A stretch of DNA of 64,000 bases from Rhodococcus jostii RHA1 (GTDB lineage Bacteria; Actinomycetota; Actinomycetes; Mycobacteriales; Mycobacteriaceae): positions 2,542,001 through 2,606,000 of the forward strand of contig NC_008268.1 of the NCBI RefSeq assembly GCF_000014565.1, read 5' to 3'. Shown here piece by piece: positions 53,951 through 62,248 of the stretch. The position numbers and the translations under genes are program-made. Position 1 is the first letter of the stretch; every line of letters starts with the position of its first letter. Under the pieces are notes generated by a model that saw only the letters and a program-made list of their open reading frames with translations, was not told the origin of the DNA and searched no databases.

Positions 53951-55230
53951 GTCGACGCTCCCGCACGTGCGGCGCGCAGCGACCGCGGGTCGGCGCCGGA
54001 CACGGCGGCCAGGAGCACATCCGTTCCCGACGCGGTGAGCACGTCGAGGAGTCCGCCGGCCGCAGTGAGCCGGTCGGTGTCGGCCGCGGTGTCGATCACC
54101 GCGACCACGACGGCGTCCTCGCCCGGCCACTGGGCGTTGTAGACGAAACGCGGCTGCTCTTCACCGTTCTCGGGCGCCGTGAAGCGGAATCCTCGGCGCA
54201 GCGGGTAGCCCGGCTGGTCGAGCACGTAGGCGGGTGACCGCGTCGTCGTCTGGAATCGAACCCGGAAACCGGACGTGGCGAGCGCGTCCGCGATTCGCAG
54301 GGGCAGGTACATCAGCTCTTCGTGTCCGACGACGATCACCGGCCGCTGCGGGTCGAGCCGGTCCCGGAGCACCGCGGCCGCCGACGCGACGGCCGCATCG
54401 AACTCCTCGGTGTCTTCCCGCAGGAATCCGTGCCGACCACCTTCCGGAACCGCTGCGGGCCACGGTATGTCGGCACGATCGACGGTCCCGGTCCGCTCAC
54501 CGATGGGGTTGAGCACCGGTTCCGGAAGGGCACCGACCGAGTCGATCAGGCCGTCGGGAAGCTCGGTGCGCCCCACCGCCAGACTCACGCTGTCGATCTG
54601 CACTCCCAATTCGGTGGCTGCGGCGTCGACGGCGTCCCGGTGGCCCTGCTCGCACATGTCGACGAGCGACGCCACGACGTAACGGCTACGGGGATTCTGC
54701 CGGTGCAGCGCGCGGATCGCGTCCACAGCGGTGGCGCCGGTGGAGATCTCGTCGTCCACGAGGACGAGAGGGCGATCGCCCGTGAACAACTCGACGGACG
54801 TCGGCTGCAACTGGTGGCTGGTTGCATGCGAGTGCCCCTCCTCGAACCCGGCGGACGTCCCGATCTCGGGTACGTCCCGGCGCGTGGAGTGCAGGTAGCA
54901 CCGGGCGCGCAGCCGGGCCGCGACACAATGCCCGAGACCTGTTGCGGTTTCGGCGAATCCGAGCACCACGGGATCTGCATCCGGTCCGAGAACCTCGGCG
55001 ACCAGATCGCCGAGGCGGTCGCCTGCGCCGATCACGGCACCCGGGTCGGTGGGCACGTGCTTGCCGAGGACCGTCGAGACGAGCAGGTGGGCACGTCGCG
55101 GGTTGCGCCGCAGGCCGGGCTCGACGAGTTCGGGGATGGTCAGCCCCGTGCCCGAACCCACGTGGGCGAGCGTCAACCCCAGGTGTTCCGTGGCCCAGGG
55201 CACTGCGCACACGGCAGTGGGTGAGCTCAT
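53947..55230 (-). CDS. Phosphoribosyltransferase with TRSP-type C-domain (PRTase_2)
   Basis: A 427-residue protein. The first half is a type I PRTase with PRPP motif LVLVDDEISTGATAVDAI; the second half matches the TRSP domain (GRHGFLREDTEEFDAAV, VIVVGHEELMYLPLRIADAL). The pair is characteristic of Ter biosynthetic modules. Start and stop both overlap neighbours by four bases. Confidence 0.87.
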   Translation of the reverse strand: MSSPTAVCAVPWATEHLGLTLAHVGSGTGLTIPELVEPGLRRNPRRAHLLVSTVLGKHVPTDPGAVIGAGDRLGDLVAEVLGPDADPVVLGFAETATGLGHCVAARLRARCYLHSTRRDVPEIGTSAGFEEGHSHATSHQLQPTSVELFTGDRPLVLVDDEISTGATAVDAIRALHRQNPRSRYVVASLVDMCEQGHRDAVDAAATELGVQIDSVSLAVGRTELPDGLIDSVGALPEPVLNPIGERTGTVDRADIPWPAAVPEGGRHGFLREDTEEFDAAVASAAAVLRDRLDPQRPVIVVGHEELMYLPLRIADALATSGFRVRFQTTTRSPAYVLDQPGYPLRRGFRFTAPENGEEQPRFVYNAQWPGEDAVVVAVIDTAADTDRLTAAGGLLDVLTASGTDVLLAAVSGADPRSLRAARAGAST

Positions 55231-56429
55231 CGGACGGCCAGTGCGGTCAGTAGATCCACGAACGTGATTCCCTCGTTTGTCACGCCGAACACCTTCGCCC
55301 GGACGAGTGTCTTCTCGGCCCAGCTGCGGTGCGGGCGCATTTCGTTCATCTTGTTGCGATACCCCGACGCCTGGACGCCGCCGACGCTCTCGGCGCCGAG
55401 AATGTCGAGCGCATCGTGGTACTCCTCGTGTGTCACCGCGGACAGGGCGTGCACGGCCGCGACGTGCGTGGGGTGGATGACCGTCTTGCCCTGGATGCCG
55501 TTGGCGCGGTCGAGGGCGATCTCCCGCAGCAGACCGTCCAGATCCCGGCTGACCAGCTGCTGACGGAACCGCACCTCGTTGTGCTCCTCGAACGGCGTGG
55601 CGCGCAGGGTCGGCCGGAACATCCGCTCGTGGTCGGCGAAGTACTCCCACACAGGACCGGTGATGACGTGTCCCGTGTCGTCGGCGCGGCCCAGGAAGTT
55701 GACGATGCCGGCAATCGCGTCCGCGACCACTCGCACGTCGTAGATCGTCAGGTCGCGGTCGCGGCGGATGCCGAACGTGGCACACATGTCGGTGGCGCCG
55801 ATGCGCACGGCGAGGATCCGCTCGCGGTGTTCGACGAGCAGTTCGCCGATCTTCGCGAGTTCGTCGTCGCGGGTCTCCCGGTGCACCAGTGCCGGCGATT
55901 CGAGCACCGGCATCGCGTACAGGTGCTTGCCGAGCCGCTCCGACGCCGCGGCCAGCTCGTCGAGGAACGCACGTCCCGTCGCACCACCGAACTTCGGAAT
56001 CACGAATCCGGACAACACCTCGACGCCGGTGGTCAGCAGGTCGGCGATCCGCCGAAGGTCCTCGGCAGCCCGCACCCGGACGAACAACTGCATCCGCGCA
56101 CCACCATGGGTCGCGAGCCGATCGAGCGCGTCGACGGCGTTGAGCAGCGCCGCTTCCACCTGGTCGTCGGCCACCGCGTCCTCGAGGTCCAGGACCATCG
56201 AGCAGACACCGTCACCGGACCGGCGAAGGATCGTGTCCGCGAGGTCGGACCTCGTCGCAGGCACGTACAGCGTCGCGCCCAGCGCGACGGCCAGCACCGT
56301 CCGATCCTCGTCCGGCCCGAGCGCCTGCGGAGTGTGCAGGAACAGCCGGCCGTGCGTCTCGGGATCGAGGTGGTGGAAGTGCCGAACATGCCGCACCGCC
56401 GCCGTCGTGACCTCTTCGCTAATGCTCAT
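55227..56429 (-). CDS. HpcH/HpaI aldolase, citrate-lyase-like (CitE-type)
   Basis: A 400-residue TIM-barrel lyase: LYVPATRSDLADTIL, SMVLDLEDAVADDQVE, RIGATDMCATFGIRRDRDLTIYDV and QGKTVIHPTHVAAVHAL are CitE/HpcH features, including the metal-binding Glu/Asp. Homologues with these partners are members of the Ter biosynthetic module. Overlaps the PRTase gene by four bases; the coiled-coil gene ends 12 bases upstream. Confidence 0.88.
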   Translation of the reverse strand: MSISEEVTTAAVRHVRHFHHLDPETHGRLFLHTPQALGPDEDRTVLAVALGATLYVPATRSDLADTILRRSGDGVCSMVLDLEDAVADDQVEAALLNAVDALDRLATHGGARMQLFVRVRAAEDLRRIADLLTTGVEVLSGFVIPKFGGATGRAFLDELAAASERLGKHLYAMPVLESPALVHRETRDDELAKIGELLVEHRERILAVRIGATDMCATFGIRRDRDLTIYDVRVVADAIAGIVNFLGRADDTGHVITGPVWEYFADHERMFRPTLRATPFEEHNEVRFRQQLVSRDLDGLLREIALDRANGIQGKTVIHPTHVAAVHALSAVTHEEYHDALDILGAESVGGVQASGYRNKMNEMRPHRSWAEKTLVRAKVFGVTNEGITFVDLLTALAVR

Positions 56430-56441
56430 CGTCCCCCCGTG

Positions 56442-57638
56442 TCATCGCTGTCCTGTGTGTCCTCTCATCTTCTGAACCACCTCGGCGATGAACGCCGACA
56501 CGGCATCGAGCTGGGCGACGTACGCCCAGTAGTCGGGATGCCTCCCGGTCAGTGTCCCTGCAATTCGGTCTATCCGCTCGAGCTGAGCGTCGAGGACCGA
56601 CCCCCATTCCCGCACGAGACCACGATTGACAGCCAGCATCTGGGCGTCGCGGAGGCGAAATCTAACCTCGTTCTCCTTGGCCCGCGGGTTCTCGCGGACC
56701 TCCCGCAGCAACAGCAGGCGATCGGTGACGCCGTCGACGTTCGCCTCGGCGTCGACCAGATGGGTCCGCGCGGCGGCGGTCAGATCGAGCGCCCCCTCCG
56801 GATTTCCGGCGGTCAGAGCCTTCTGTGCCTGCTGCAGATCGGTTTGCGCCTGCTCGATGTGCCTGCGGCTCTCGCGGTCGTTGTGGACGAGATCCGCCGA
56901 ACTGGCCGCGTTGAACTCGCGCAGCAGGGCGGAGTAGGCGGGCGCGAGCCGTTCCGCCCGCGTCTGCACCGCGGCGATCCTCGTCGTCACCGACGACACG
57001 GCGTGAGCGGCGTCCAGTTCCTTGGACGGGGCCGCGGCCAGTGCCTTCTCGAGCGCCGCAGACTCTTCCCGCACACGCGCTGCCGCTTCGCGGACCGGGT
57101 TGGCTCCACGGGCACCCTGCAGCGCCACGACTGCGGCGTCGAGTGCCGCACCCCGATCGCGCACCGACGGGTAGCCGGCGTACGCGCCGCCCTCGGTCTG
57201 CACCCGCTGCTGCGCCGCGGAGGCGACCTGAAACGCCTGCTGGGCGAGTTGGGGTACGGCCGCCAGCATCGCGGTCGACTCCTCGAGATGGCCCCGATGT
57301 GTGCGATAGAACTCGTCGAGAGACTGCGTCGCCGCCACCAACTGCCGCGTCACCTGCTCGTACGCGGCGGCCGCCGCGGGTGTCTGCACGTTCTCGAATT
57401 GGTCTTCCGCCGCCAGATACGCCGTCGCGGCCTGGTAGCACCCGTCGCGAACCGGTTCCCAGGCCCGCCGGATTCCGCGTTCCGGAGTCAGCTGGTCCGA
57501 GGCGTCCACGGCCGCGGCGGCGATGCTCTGCCGGTTGTCCATATCGAGAAACGCTGCGACCATCGTGTCGTGGGCGCGACGAGCCGAGTCGTCGCCCCGG
57601 GCTCTTCCTCGGAAGCGCCCCGCCCATCCGCTCGTCAC
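56442..57638 (-). CDS. Coiled-coil protein of the Ter operon
   Basis: A 398-residue, helix-rich protein with long coiled-coil-prone stretches (Ala/Gln/Glu/Arg-rich, e.g. YRTHRGHLEESTAML, ALEKALAAAPSKELDAAHAV), no signal peptide and no membrane segment. First gene of the leftward operon (12 bases before the CitE-like gene). The start is uncertain: GTG at 57638 (VTSGWAGRF) is used; an ATG at 57563 is possible. Function not recognised. Confidence 0.68.
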   Translation of the reverse strand: MTSGWAGRFRGRARGDDSARRAHDTMVAAFLDMDNRQSIAAAAVDASDQLTPERGIRRAWEPVRDGCYQAATAYLAAEDQFENVQTPAAAAAYEQVTRQLVAATQSLDEFYRTHRGHLEESTAMLAAVPQLAQQAFQVASAAQQRVQTEGGAYAGYPSVRDRGAALDAAVVALQGARGANPVREAAARVREESAALEKALAAAPSKELDAAHAVSSVTTRIAAVQTRAERLAPAYSALLREFNAASSADLVHNDRESRRHIEQAQTDLQQAQKALTAGNPEGALDLTAAARTHLVDAEANVDGVTDRLLLLREVRENPRAKENEVRFRLRDAQMLAVNRGLVREWGSVLDAQLERIDRIAGTLTGRHPDYWAYVAQLDAVSAFIAEVVQKMRGHTGQR

Positions 57639-57821
57639 GTCCTGAATCGTACTGGTCGGGCCGACAACACCGAGTGGTCCGGAATTGCCTGTGCACAAAC
57701 CTGTGGACAGTTCGCGGGATGGGACAAGTCGGACAAATTCATTATCGTGGTGTTGCACGACGAACCCGGAACTTCGACAGTTGTCGAGGGTCCACCCACC
57801 TCCTCTCGAAAGGACCCCTGA

Positions 57822-58397
57822 ATGGGCGTCAGCTTGACCAAGGGCGGCAATGTTTCTCTCACGAAGGAGGCGCCGAACCTGACCGCGGTGGCTGTCGGAC
57901 TCGGATGGGATGCCCGCTCGACCACCGGCACCGACTTCGACCTCGACGCCAGCGCCATCGGTGCGGGTGCCGACAAGAAGGTCGTGTCGGACCAGCACTT
58001 CGTGTTCTTCAACAACCTGCGTTCCCCCGACGGCTCGATCGAGCACATCGGTGACAACACCACCGGTGCGGGCGAGGGTGACGACGAGGTGATCAACGTC
58101 AACCTGGCGGCGGTCCCCGCGAACATCGAGAGCATCCTGTTCCCCGTCTCGATCTACGATGCGGAGACCCGTTCGCAGTCGTTCGGTCAGGTCCGCAACG
58201 CCTACATTCGCGTCGTCGACCAGGCCAACGGCAACGAGCTCGCCCGCTACGACCTGTCCGAGGACGCGTCGACCGAGACCGCTATGGTTTTCGGCGAGCT
58301 GTACCGCAACGGCGCGGAGTGGAAGTTCCGTGCCATCGGCCAGGGCTACGCGTCCGGGCTGGCCGGTATCGCGCGCGACTACGGCGTCAACGTCTGA
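57822..58397 (+). CDS. terD: TerD calcium-binding stress protein
   Basis: A 191-residue canonical TerD: DFDLDAS (residues 38-44) and GDNTTGAGEGDDE (77-89) are both intact calcium sites, and GELYRNGAEWKFRAIGQGYASGLAGIARDYGV is the conserved C-terminus. TerD proteins support tellurite, phage and other stress resistance. GAAAGGA precedes the ATG. The divergent 183-base gap to the coiled-coil gene holds both promoters. A strong terminator follows. Confidence 0.95.
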   Translation: MGVSLTKGGNVSLTKEAPNLTAVAVGLGWDARSTTGTDFDLDASAIGAGADKKVVSDQHFVFFNNLRSPDGSIEHIGDNTTGAGEGDDEVINVNLAAVPANIESILFPVSIYDAETRSQSFGQVRNAYIRVVDQANGNELARYDLSEDASTETAMVFGELYRNGAEWKFRAIGQGYASGLAGIARDYGVNV

Positions 58398-58416
58398 CAG
58401 TCGTTTCGTTCTCCAG

Positions 58417-58459
58417 CCGGGGGAGGGTTTCACGGCCCTGACGTGAAACCCTCCCCCGG
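58417..58459 (+). terminator. Strong hairpin after terD
   Basis: Perfect 18-bp stem CCGGGGGAGGGTTTCACG (58417-58434) with its complement at 58442-58459 and a 7-base loop. No T-run follows, but the stability implies termination or mRNA 3'-end protection of the abundant terD message before the TerC gene. Confidence 0.85.
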
Positions 58460-58515
58460 TGTTCGTCCTCCTGCAGTAGCCACCCTGCATGCCCACTAGA
58501 GAAAGGCCACGCTTC

Positions 58516-59658
58516 GTGGTTCTGCGAATATTCGGTCTCTCCTTCGCCGTGACGGTGATCTCCCTGATCATCGCGGCGATCTACGGAGGCCCCCAGGCCG
58601 TCCTCCTCGTGGTGATCCTGTCGATCCTCGAGATCTCGCTGTCCTTCGACAACGCCGTCATCAACGCCACCGTGCTGCGCCGGATGAGCGAGTTCTGGCA
58701 GAAGATCTTCCTCACCGTCGGCATCGTCATCGCGGTGTTCGGCATGCGCCTGGTCTTCCCCCTCGTCATCGTGTGGCTCGCGTCCGGCCTCGGCCCCGTC
58801 GCCGCCCTCGACCTGGCACTCAACCCGCCCGCCGACGGTGCCGCGTACTTCCCCGACGGCAGCGCCAGCTACGAAACCCTGCTCACCGACGCCCACCCGC
58901 AGATCGCGGCGTTCGGCGGCATGTTCCTGCTGATGCTGTTCCTCGGTTTCATCCTGGAAGAGCGGGAGATCACCTGGCTGTCCTGGCTGGAGAAGCCCCT
59001 CGCCCGCGCGGGCAAGCTCGACCAGCTCGCCGTCATCATCGCCGGCGCCCTGCTGCTGATCACCGCTGCGTACATCGCCCCCGAGGACACCGTCTCCACG
59101 GTGATGATCGCCGGCGTCCTCGGCATGGTCACCTACATCGCCGTCAACGGTCTCGGTGAGCTGTTCAACACTCCCGAGGGAGACGAAGACGGCGAACTGG
59201 TCGAAGGGTCCAAGGGCGGACCGACCGAGCTGGCCAAGGCCACCGGTAAAGCCGGGTTCTTCCTGTTCCTCTACCTCGAGGTCCTCGACGCGTCGTTCTC
59301 CTTCGACGGTGTGATCGGCGCGTTCGCGATCACGTCCGACCCGATCATCATCGCCCTCGGCCTCGGCTTCGTCGGCGCGATGTTCGTCCGTTCCATCACG
59401 GTGTTCCTGGTCCGCAAGGGAACCCTGTCGGACTACGTGTACCTCGAGCACGGCGCCCACTGGGCCATCGGCGCACTGGCCGTGATCCTGCTGGTGTCCA
59501 TCGGCTACCACGTCAACGAGAACGTCACCGGACTCGTCGGCGTCGCCCTCATCGGTGCCGCCTTCATCTCCAGCATCGTCCGCAACCGCAAGGCCGTCGC
59601 GACGGCGGGTCGAGCGGAAGACGACGTGGACGAGCAGGACCCGGTGTCCGTCGGCTAG
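58516..59658 (+). CDS. DUF475/TerC-like integral membrane protein
   Basis: A 380-residue protein with about nine membrane spans. LEISLSFDNAVINATVL and LEVLDASFSFDGVIGAFAIT are the paired TerC/DUF475 motifs whose acidic residues line a predicted ion path. Members act in tellurite resistance and Mn2+ export. GTG at 58516 is preferred because the family usually starts VLRIFGLSF; an ATG at 58489 is the alternative. A near-perfect hairpin follows. Confidence 0.88.
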   Translation: MVLRIFGLSFAVTVISLIIAAIYGGPQAVLLVVILSILEISLSFDNAVINATVLRRMSEFWQKIFLTVGIVIAVFGMRLVFPLVIVWLASGLGPVAALDLALNPPADGAAYFPDGSASYETLLTDAHPQIAAFGGMFLLMLFLGFILEEREITWLSWLEKPLARAGKLDQLAVIIAGALLLITAAYIAPEDTVSTVMIAGVLGMVTYIAVNGLGELFNTPEGDEDGELVEGSKGGPTELAKATGKAGFFLFLYLEVLDASFSFDGVIGAFAITSDPIIIALGLGFVGAMFVRSITVFLVRKGTLSDYVYLEHGAHWAIGALAVILLVSIGYHVNENVTGLVGVALIGAAFISSIVRNRKAVATAGRAEDDVDEQDPVSVG

Positions 59659-59679
59659 GTTCTGCCTGTACTCACATCC

Positions 59680-59718
59680 AGCGGCAGTGCTCGTGACCCG
59701 GTCACGGGCACTGCCGCT
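59680..59718 (+). terminator. Hairpin after TerC-like gene
   Basis: AGCGGCAGTGCTCGTGACC (59680-59698) pairs with 59700-59718 with one mismatch, a 19-bp stem with almost no loop, no T-run. Lies between the TerC-like gene and the first AIM24 gene and probably limits read-through. Confidence 0.75.
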
Positions 59719-59738
59719 CGACACTGGAAAGGGCACCC

Positions 59739-60362
59739 ATGGGGCGGCTGCTCGACAAGTCGAAGAAGGTGGTGGAGGCGCAGCTCGCCGGAACCACCAT
59801 CCGGGCGATACAGGGTTCGATGATCGCCTACGAGGGCAATGTCAGTTTCAAGTCGGCAGGTTTCGGTGGCGGTGACGGTGTGCTCGCCGGAATGAAGAGG
59901 CGCGCCACGGGCGAGGCGCTGTCGCTGATGGAATGCTCCGGCCACGGTGTCGTGTACCTCGCGGTGGGCGGTCAGTACGTTTCCGTCGTCGACCTGGCGA
60001 ACGAGACCCTGCAGGTGGAGTCGCAGCAGCTGCTCGCCTTGAGCGGCAACCTGAACACCAACGTCACGTTCACCGGACTGCGCGGCGGGGTCGGCGGTCA
60101 GGGCCTGTTCACCACGACGGTCTCCGGCCAGGGGCAGGTGGCACTGCTGTCGGCGGGCGGGCCACTCATCCACCTCGAGGTGTCGCCGCAGTACCCGCTG
60201 GTGGTCGATCCCGACGCGTTCGTCTCGGCGCGCGGGCAGGTGACGCAGTCGTTCGTGACCGACGTGTCGTGGCGTAACGCCGTCGGCCAGGGCAACGGTG
60301 AGGCCTTCTCCCTCAAGTGGGACGGTCACGGCGTCGTCTCCATTCAACCGGCAGAGCGGTGA
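59739..60362 (+). CDS. AIM24-family protein 1
   Basis: A 207-residue beta-helix protein of the AIM24/TerD-associated group: VQAQLAGTTIRAIQGSMIAYEGNVSFKSAGFG-like start, then GLFTTTVSGQGQVALLSAGGPLIHLEV. No signal peptide. First of three consecutive AIM24 genes; the stop overlaps or nearly touches the next start. Their association with TerD loci recurs in actinobacteria; biochemical role unknown. Confidence 0.85.
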   Translation: MGRLLDKSKKVVEAQLAGTTIRAIQGSMIAYEGNVSFKSAGFGGGDGVLAGMKRRATGEALSLMECSGHGVVYLAVGGQYVSVVDLANETLQVESQQLLALSGNLNTNVTFTGLRGGVGGQGLFTTTVSGQGQVALLSAGGPLIHLEVSPQYPLVVDPDAFVSARGQVTQSFVTDVSWRNAVGQGNGEAFSLKWDGHGVVSIQPAER

Positions 60363-60367
60363 GCCCC

Positions 60368-61069
60368 ATGGTCTTCTCGAAAGTGAACTCGAAGGTCGTC
60401 AAGGTCGACGTCGCCGCCGCCGGCGGTGTGGTGGCGCGCACGGGTGCGATGCTCTTCTACACGGGTCAGGTGCAGTTCTCGCCGCATCAGGTGCCGGGTT
60501 CCCAGTCGATGGCGGGCATGGGTGGATTCACCCGGATGGCCGGACGCATGATGCAGGGTGAGCACGAACGCACGATGCTCGCGCAGGGGCAGGGCGAGGT
60601 GCACTACGGTCACGCCGGGCTCGAGGTGCACGTCGTCGACATGTCGCAGGGCGGCGCGCTGTGCGTCGAGGCCTCCCGGCTGCTCGCTCACAATGCGGGA
60701 CTGCAGAGTTCGGTGATCTCCGTGACGAGTCAGGGCGGTGGTGGCGGCGGACGCGGCATGCTCGGCGCCCTGCGCGGCGCGGCGGCAGGCGCCCTCTCCG
60801 GTACCGGAATGTTCACCACGCAGTTGTCCGGATACGGGTCGGCGGTCCTCCTCGCACACGGCGGCTTCATCGAACTCCCTGTCAGCGGCCCGAATCCGGT
60901 CTTCGTCGACCCCGACGCCTTCGTCGGCACGTACGGGAGCGTCCAGGTGGAACTGAAATCCGCCGTCGGCTGGCGTGAGGCCATGGGCCGCGGGGTCGGG
61001 GAAGCAATGCAATTGCAGTGCACGGGTCAGGGCATCGTCTACGTTCAGGCTTCGGAGGAGAAACTGTGA
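60368..61069 (+). CDS. AIM24-family protein 2
   Basis: A 233-residue AIM24 member: VVARTGAMLFYTGQVQFSP, then a Gly-rich insert GGGGGGRGMLGALRG and GMFTTQLSGYGSAVLLAHGGFIELPV. A Met-rich, Gly-rich loop (MAGMGGFTRMAGRMM) near residues 45-60 is distinct from paralogue 1. GTG at 60359 overlapping the previous stop is an alternative start. Confidence 0.85.
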   Translation: MVFSKVNSKVVKVDVAAAGGVVARTGAMLFYTGQVQFSPHQVPGSQSMAGMGGFTRMAGRMMQGEHERTMLAQGQGEVHYGHAGLEVHVVDMSQGGALCVEASRLLAHNAGLQSSVISVTSQGGGGGGRGMLGALRGAAAGALSGTGMFTTQLSGYGSAVLLAHGGFIELPVSGPNPVFVDPDAFVGTYGSVQVELKSAVGWREAMGRGVGEAMQLQCTGQGIVYVQASEEKL

Positions 61070-61821
61070 CCGCCATCCACAATCCGTCGACTCTCGGCGC
61101 CAGCGACAACATTCCCGACAACAGCTACGCATTCTGCATCGACCTCACCGCGCCCTGGTTCATCCGCAAGGGTGCGATGATCGCCTACTACGGGCAGATG
61201 CAGTTCCAGGCACTGACCCACGGATTGCACGGCGCCGCACTGCACATGGTCGCCAACCAGTTCTCCGCGCCGCTGTACATGGGCGATTACGCGGTGGCCG
61301 AAGGATTCGGGAAGTTGATCATCGGCGACCGCGGTTACGACATCAACTCGTACGACCTCGACGACGGCAACCTCACCATCCGGGCGTCGAATCTCCTTGC
61401 GTTCGAACCGGGTCTGGCCCTGAACCAGTCCATCGTGCCGGGCTTCCTGACGCTCATCGGGACCGGCAAGTTCCTGGCGTCGTCCAACGGCCCGGTGATG
61501 TTCGCCGAGCCGCCGCTGCGGATCGACCCCGAGGCGCTCGTCGGGTGGGCCGACTGCCCGTCCCCGAGCCACCATTACGACCAGGGGTGGATCAGCAACT
61601 TCCTCGCGGCGGGCGCCCACATGATGGGAATCAACTCCGGGGAGGAACGGCAGTTCGACTTCACCGGCGCCGGAACGGTTCTGATCCAGTCGAGCGAGAA
61701 GGTCCTCAGCGACACGCATGTCGTGCGCAGCATCGAGGGTCAGATCCACGGCATCACCCCGAGTGGTCTGCAACGGCTCAACGGCGTGATCGCCGCCAAA
61801 CTGGCGGAGCAGCCTCGCTGA
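61066..61821 (+). CDS. AIM24-family protein 3
   Basis: A 251-residue AIM24 member: CIDLTAPWFIRKGAMIAYYGQMQFQAL, SIVPGFLTLIGTGKFLASSNGPVMFAEPPLRIDPEALVGWADCPSP. GTG start overlaps the stop of AIM24 protein 2 (GTGA), so the three are one transcription/translation unit. It is the most divergent of the three. Confidence 0.85.
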   Translation: MTAIHNPSTLGASDNIPDNSYAFCIDLTAPWFIRKGAMIAYYGQMQFQALTHGLHGAALHMVANQFSAPLYMGDYAVAEGFGKLIIGDRGYDINSYDLDDGNLTIRASNLLAFEPGLALNQSIVPGFLTLIGTGKFLASSNGPVMFAEPPLRIDPEALVGWADCPSPSHHYDQGWISNFLAAGAHMMGINSGEERQFDFTGAGTVLIQSSEKVLSDTHVVRSIEGQIHGITPSGLQRLNGVIAAKLAEQPR

Positions 61822-61931
61822 CACCCAGGAGATTGACAGGCTGAGCGAAGAGTTGTGGCAGGGACGGGGAGCAATCTCATCTGTGTCAGGAAGTTCTGAC
61901 ACCGCATCCGATACGTTCCAGGAGGAACCGC

Positions 61932-62165
61932 ATGAAGTCCGTCGTGACCAAGGCCGTCGCAACCGGTGGTATCGCCCTCGCAGCCCTCGGCATCGGAGCC
62001 GGCGTTGCCAGCGCCGACCCGGTGGGCCACAACCCCGCCCCCGCCCAGCAGCAGCAGGCACCGCAGCCTCAGGCGCAGCAGCAGCAGCACGCTCCGCAGC
62101 AGCAGGCCCCCGCGCCGAGCCCGCACGGATTCTGGTTCTTCGGCACCTGGGTTCCCCTGCCCTGA
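61932..62165 (+). CDS. Small secreted Gln/Pro-rich protein
   Basis: A 77-residue exported protein: signal peptide MKSVVTKAVATGGIALAALG with predicted cut after VASA, then a low-complexity stretch rich in Gln, Ala and Pro and a final HGFWFFGTWVPLP. AGGAGGA precedes the ATG. Similar small Gln/Pro-rich exported proteins are common in Rhodococcus; function unknown. Confidence 0.75.
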   Translation: MKSVVTKAVATGGIALAALGIGAGVASADPVGHNPAPAQQQQAPQPQAQQQQHAPQQQAPAPSPHGFWFFGTWVPLP

Positions 62166-62185
62166 TCTGCGTTCCCCTCGCAGGG

Positions 62186-62230
62186 CGAAGGTGCCCTTCG
62201 ACGCTCCCACGGCGCCGAAGGGCACCTTCG
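62186..62230 (+). terminator. Hairpin after small secreted protein gene
   Basis: CGAAGGTGCCCTTCG (62186-62200) and CGAAGGGCACCTTCG (62216-62230) form a 15-bp stem with a 15-base loop, 20 bases after the stop. Each arm is itself nearly palindromic. Likely ends the rightward Ter/AIM24 unit and separates it from the convergent gene. Confidence 0.8.
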
Positions 62231-62248
62231 TATGTCTACCCGCGACGA

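Noticed and set aside
55329..57821. 830-codon open frame on the plus strand opposite the Ter biosynthetic operon
   Set aside because: Arg/Gly/Val-rich text without motifs, exactly antisense to well-supported genes; long antisense frames are expected from GC-rich third positions.
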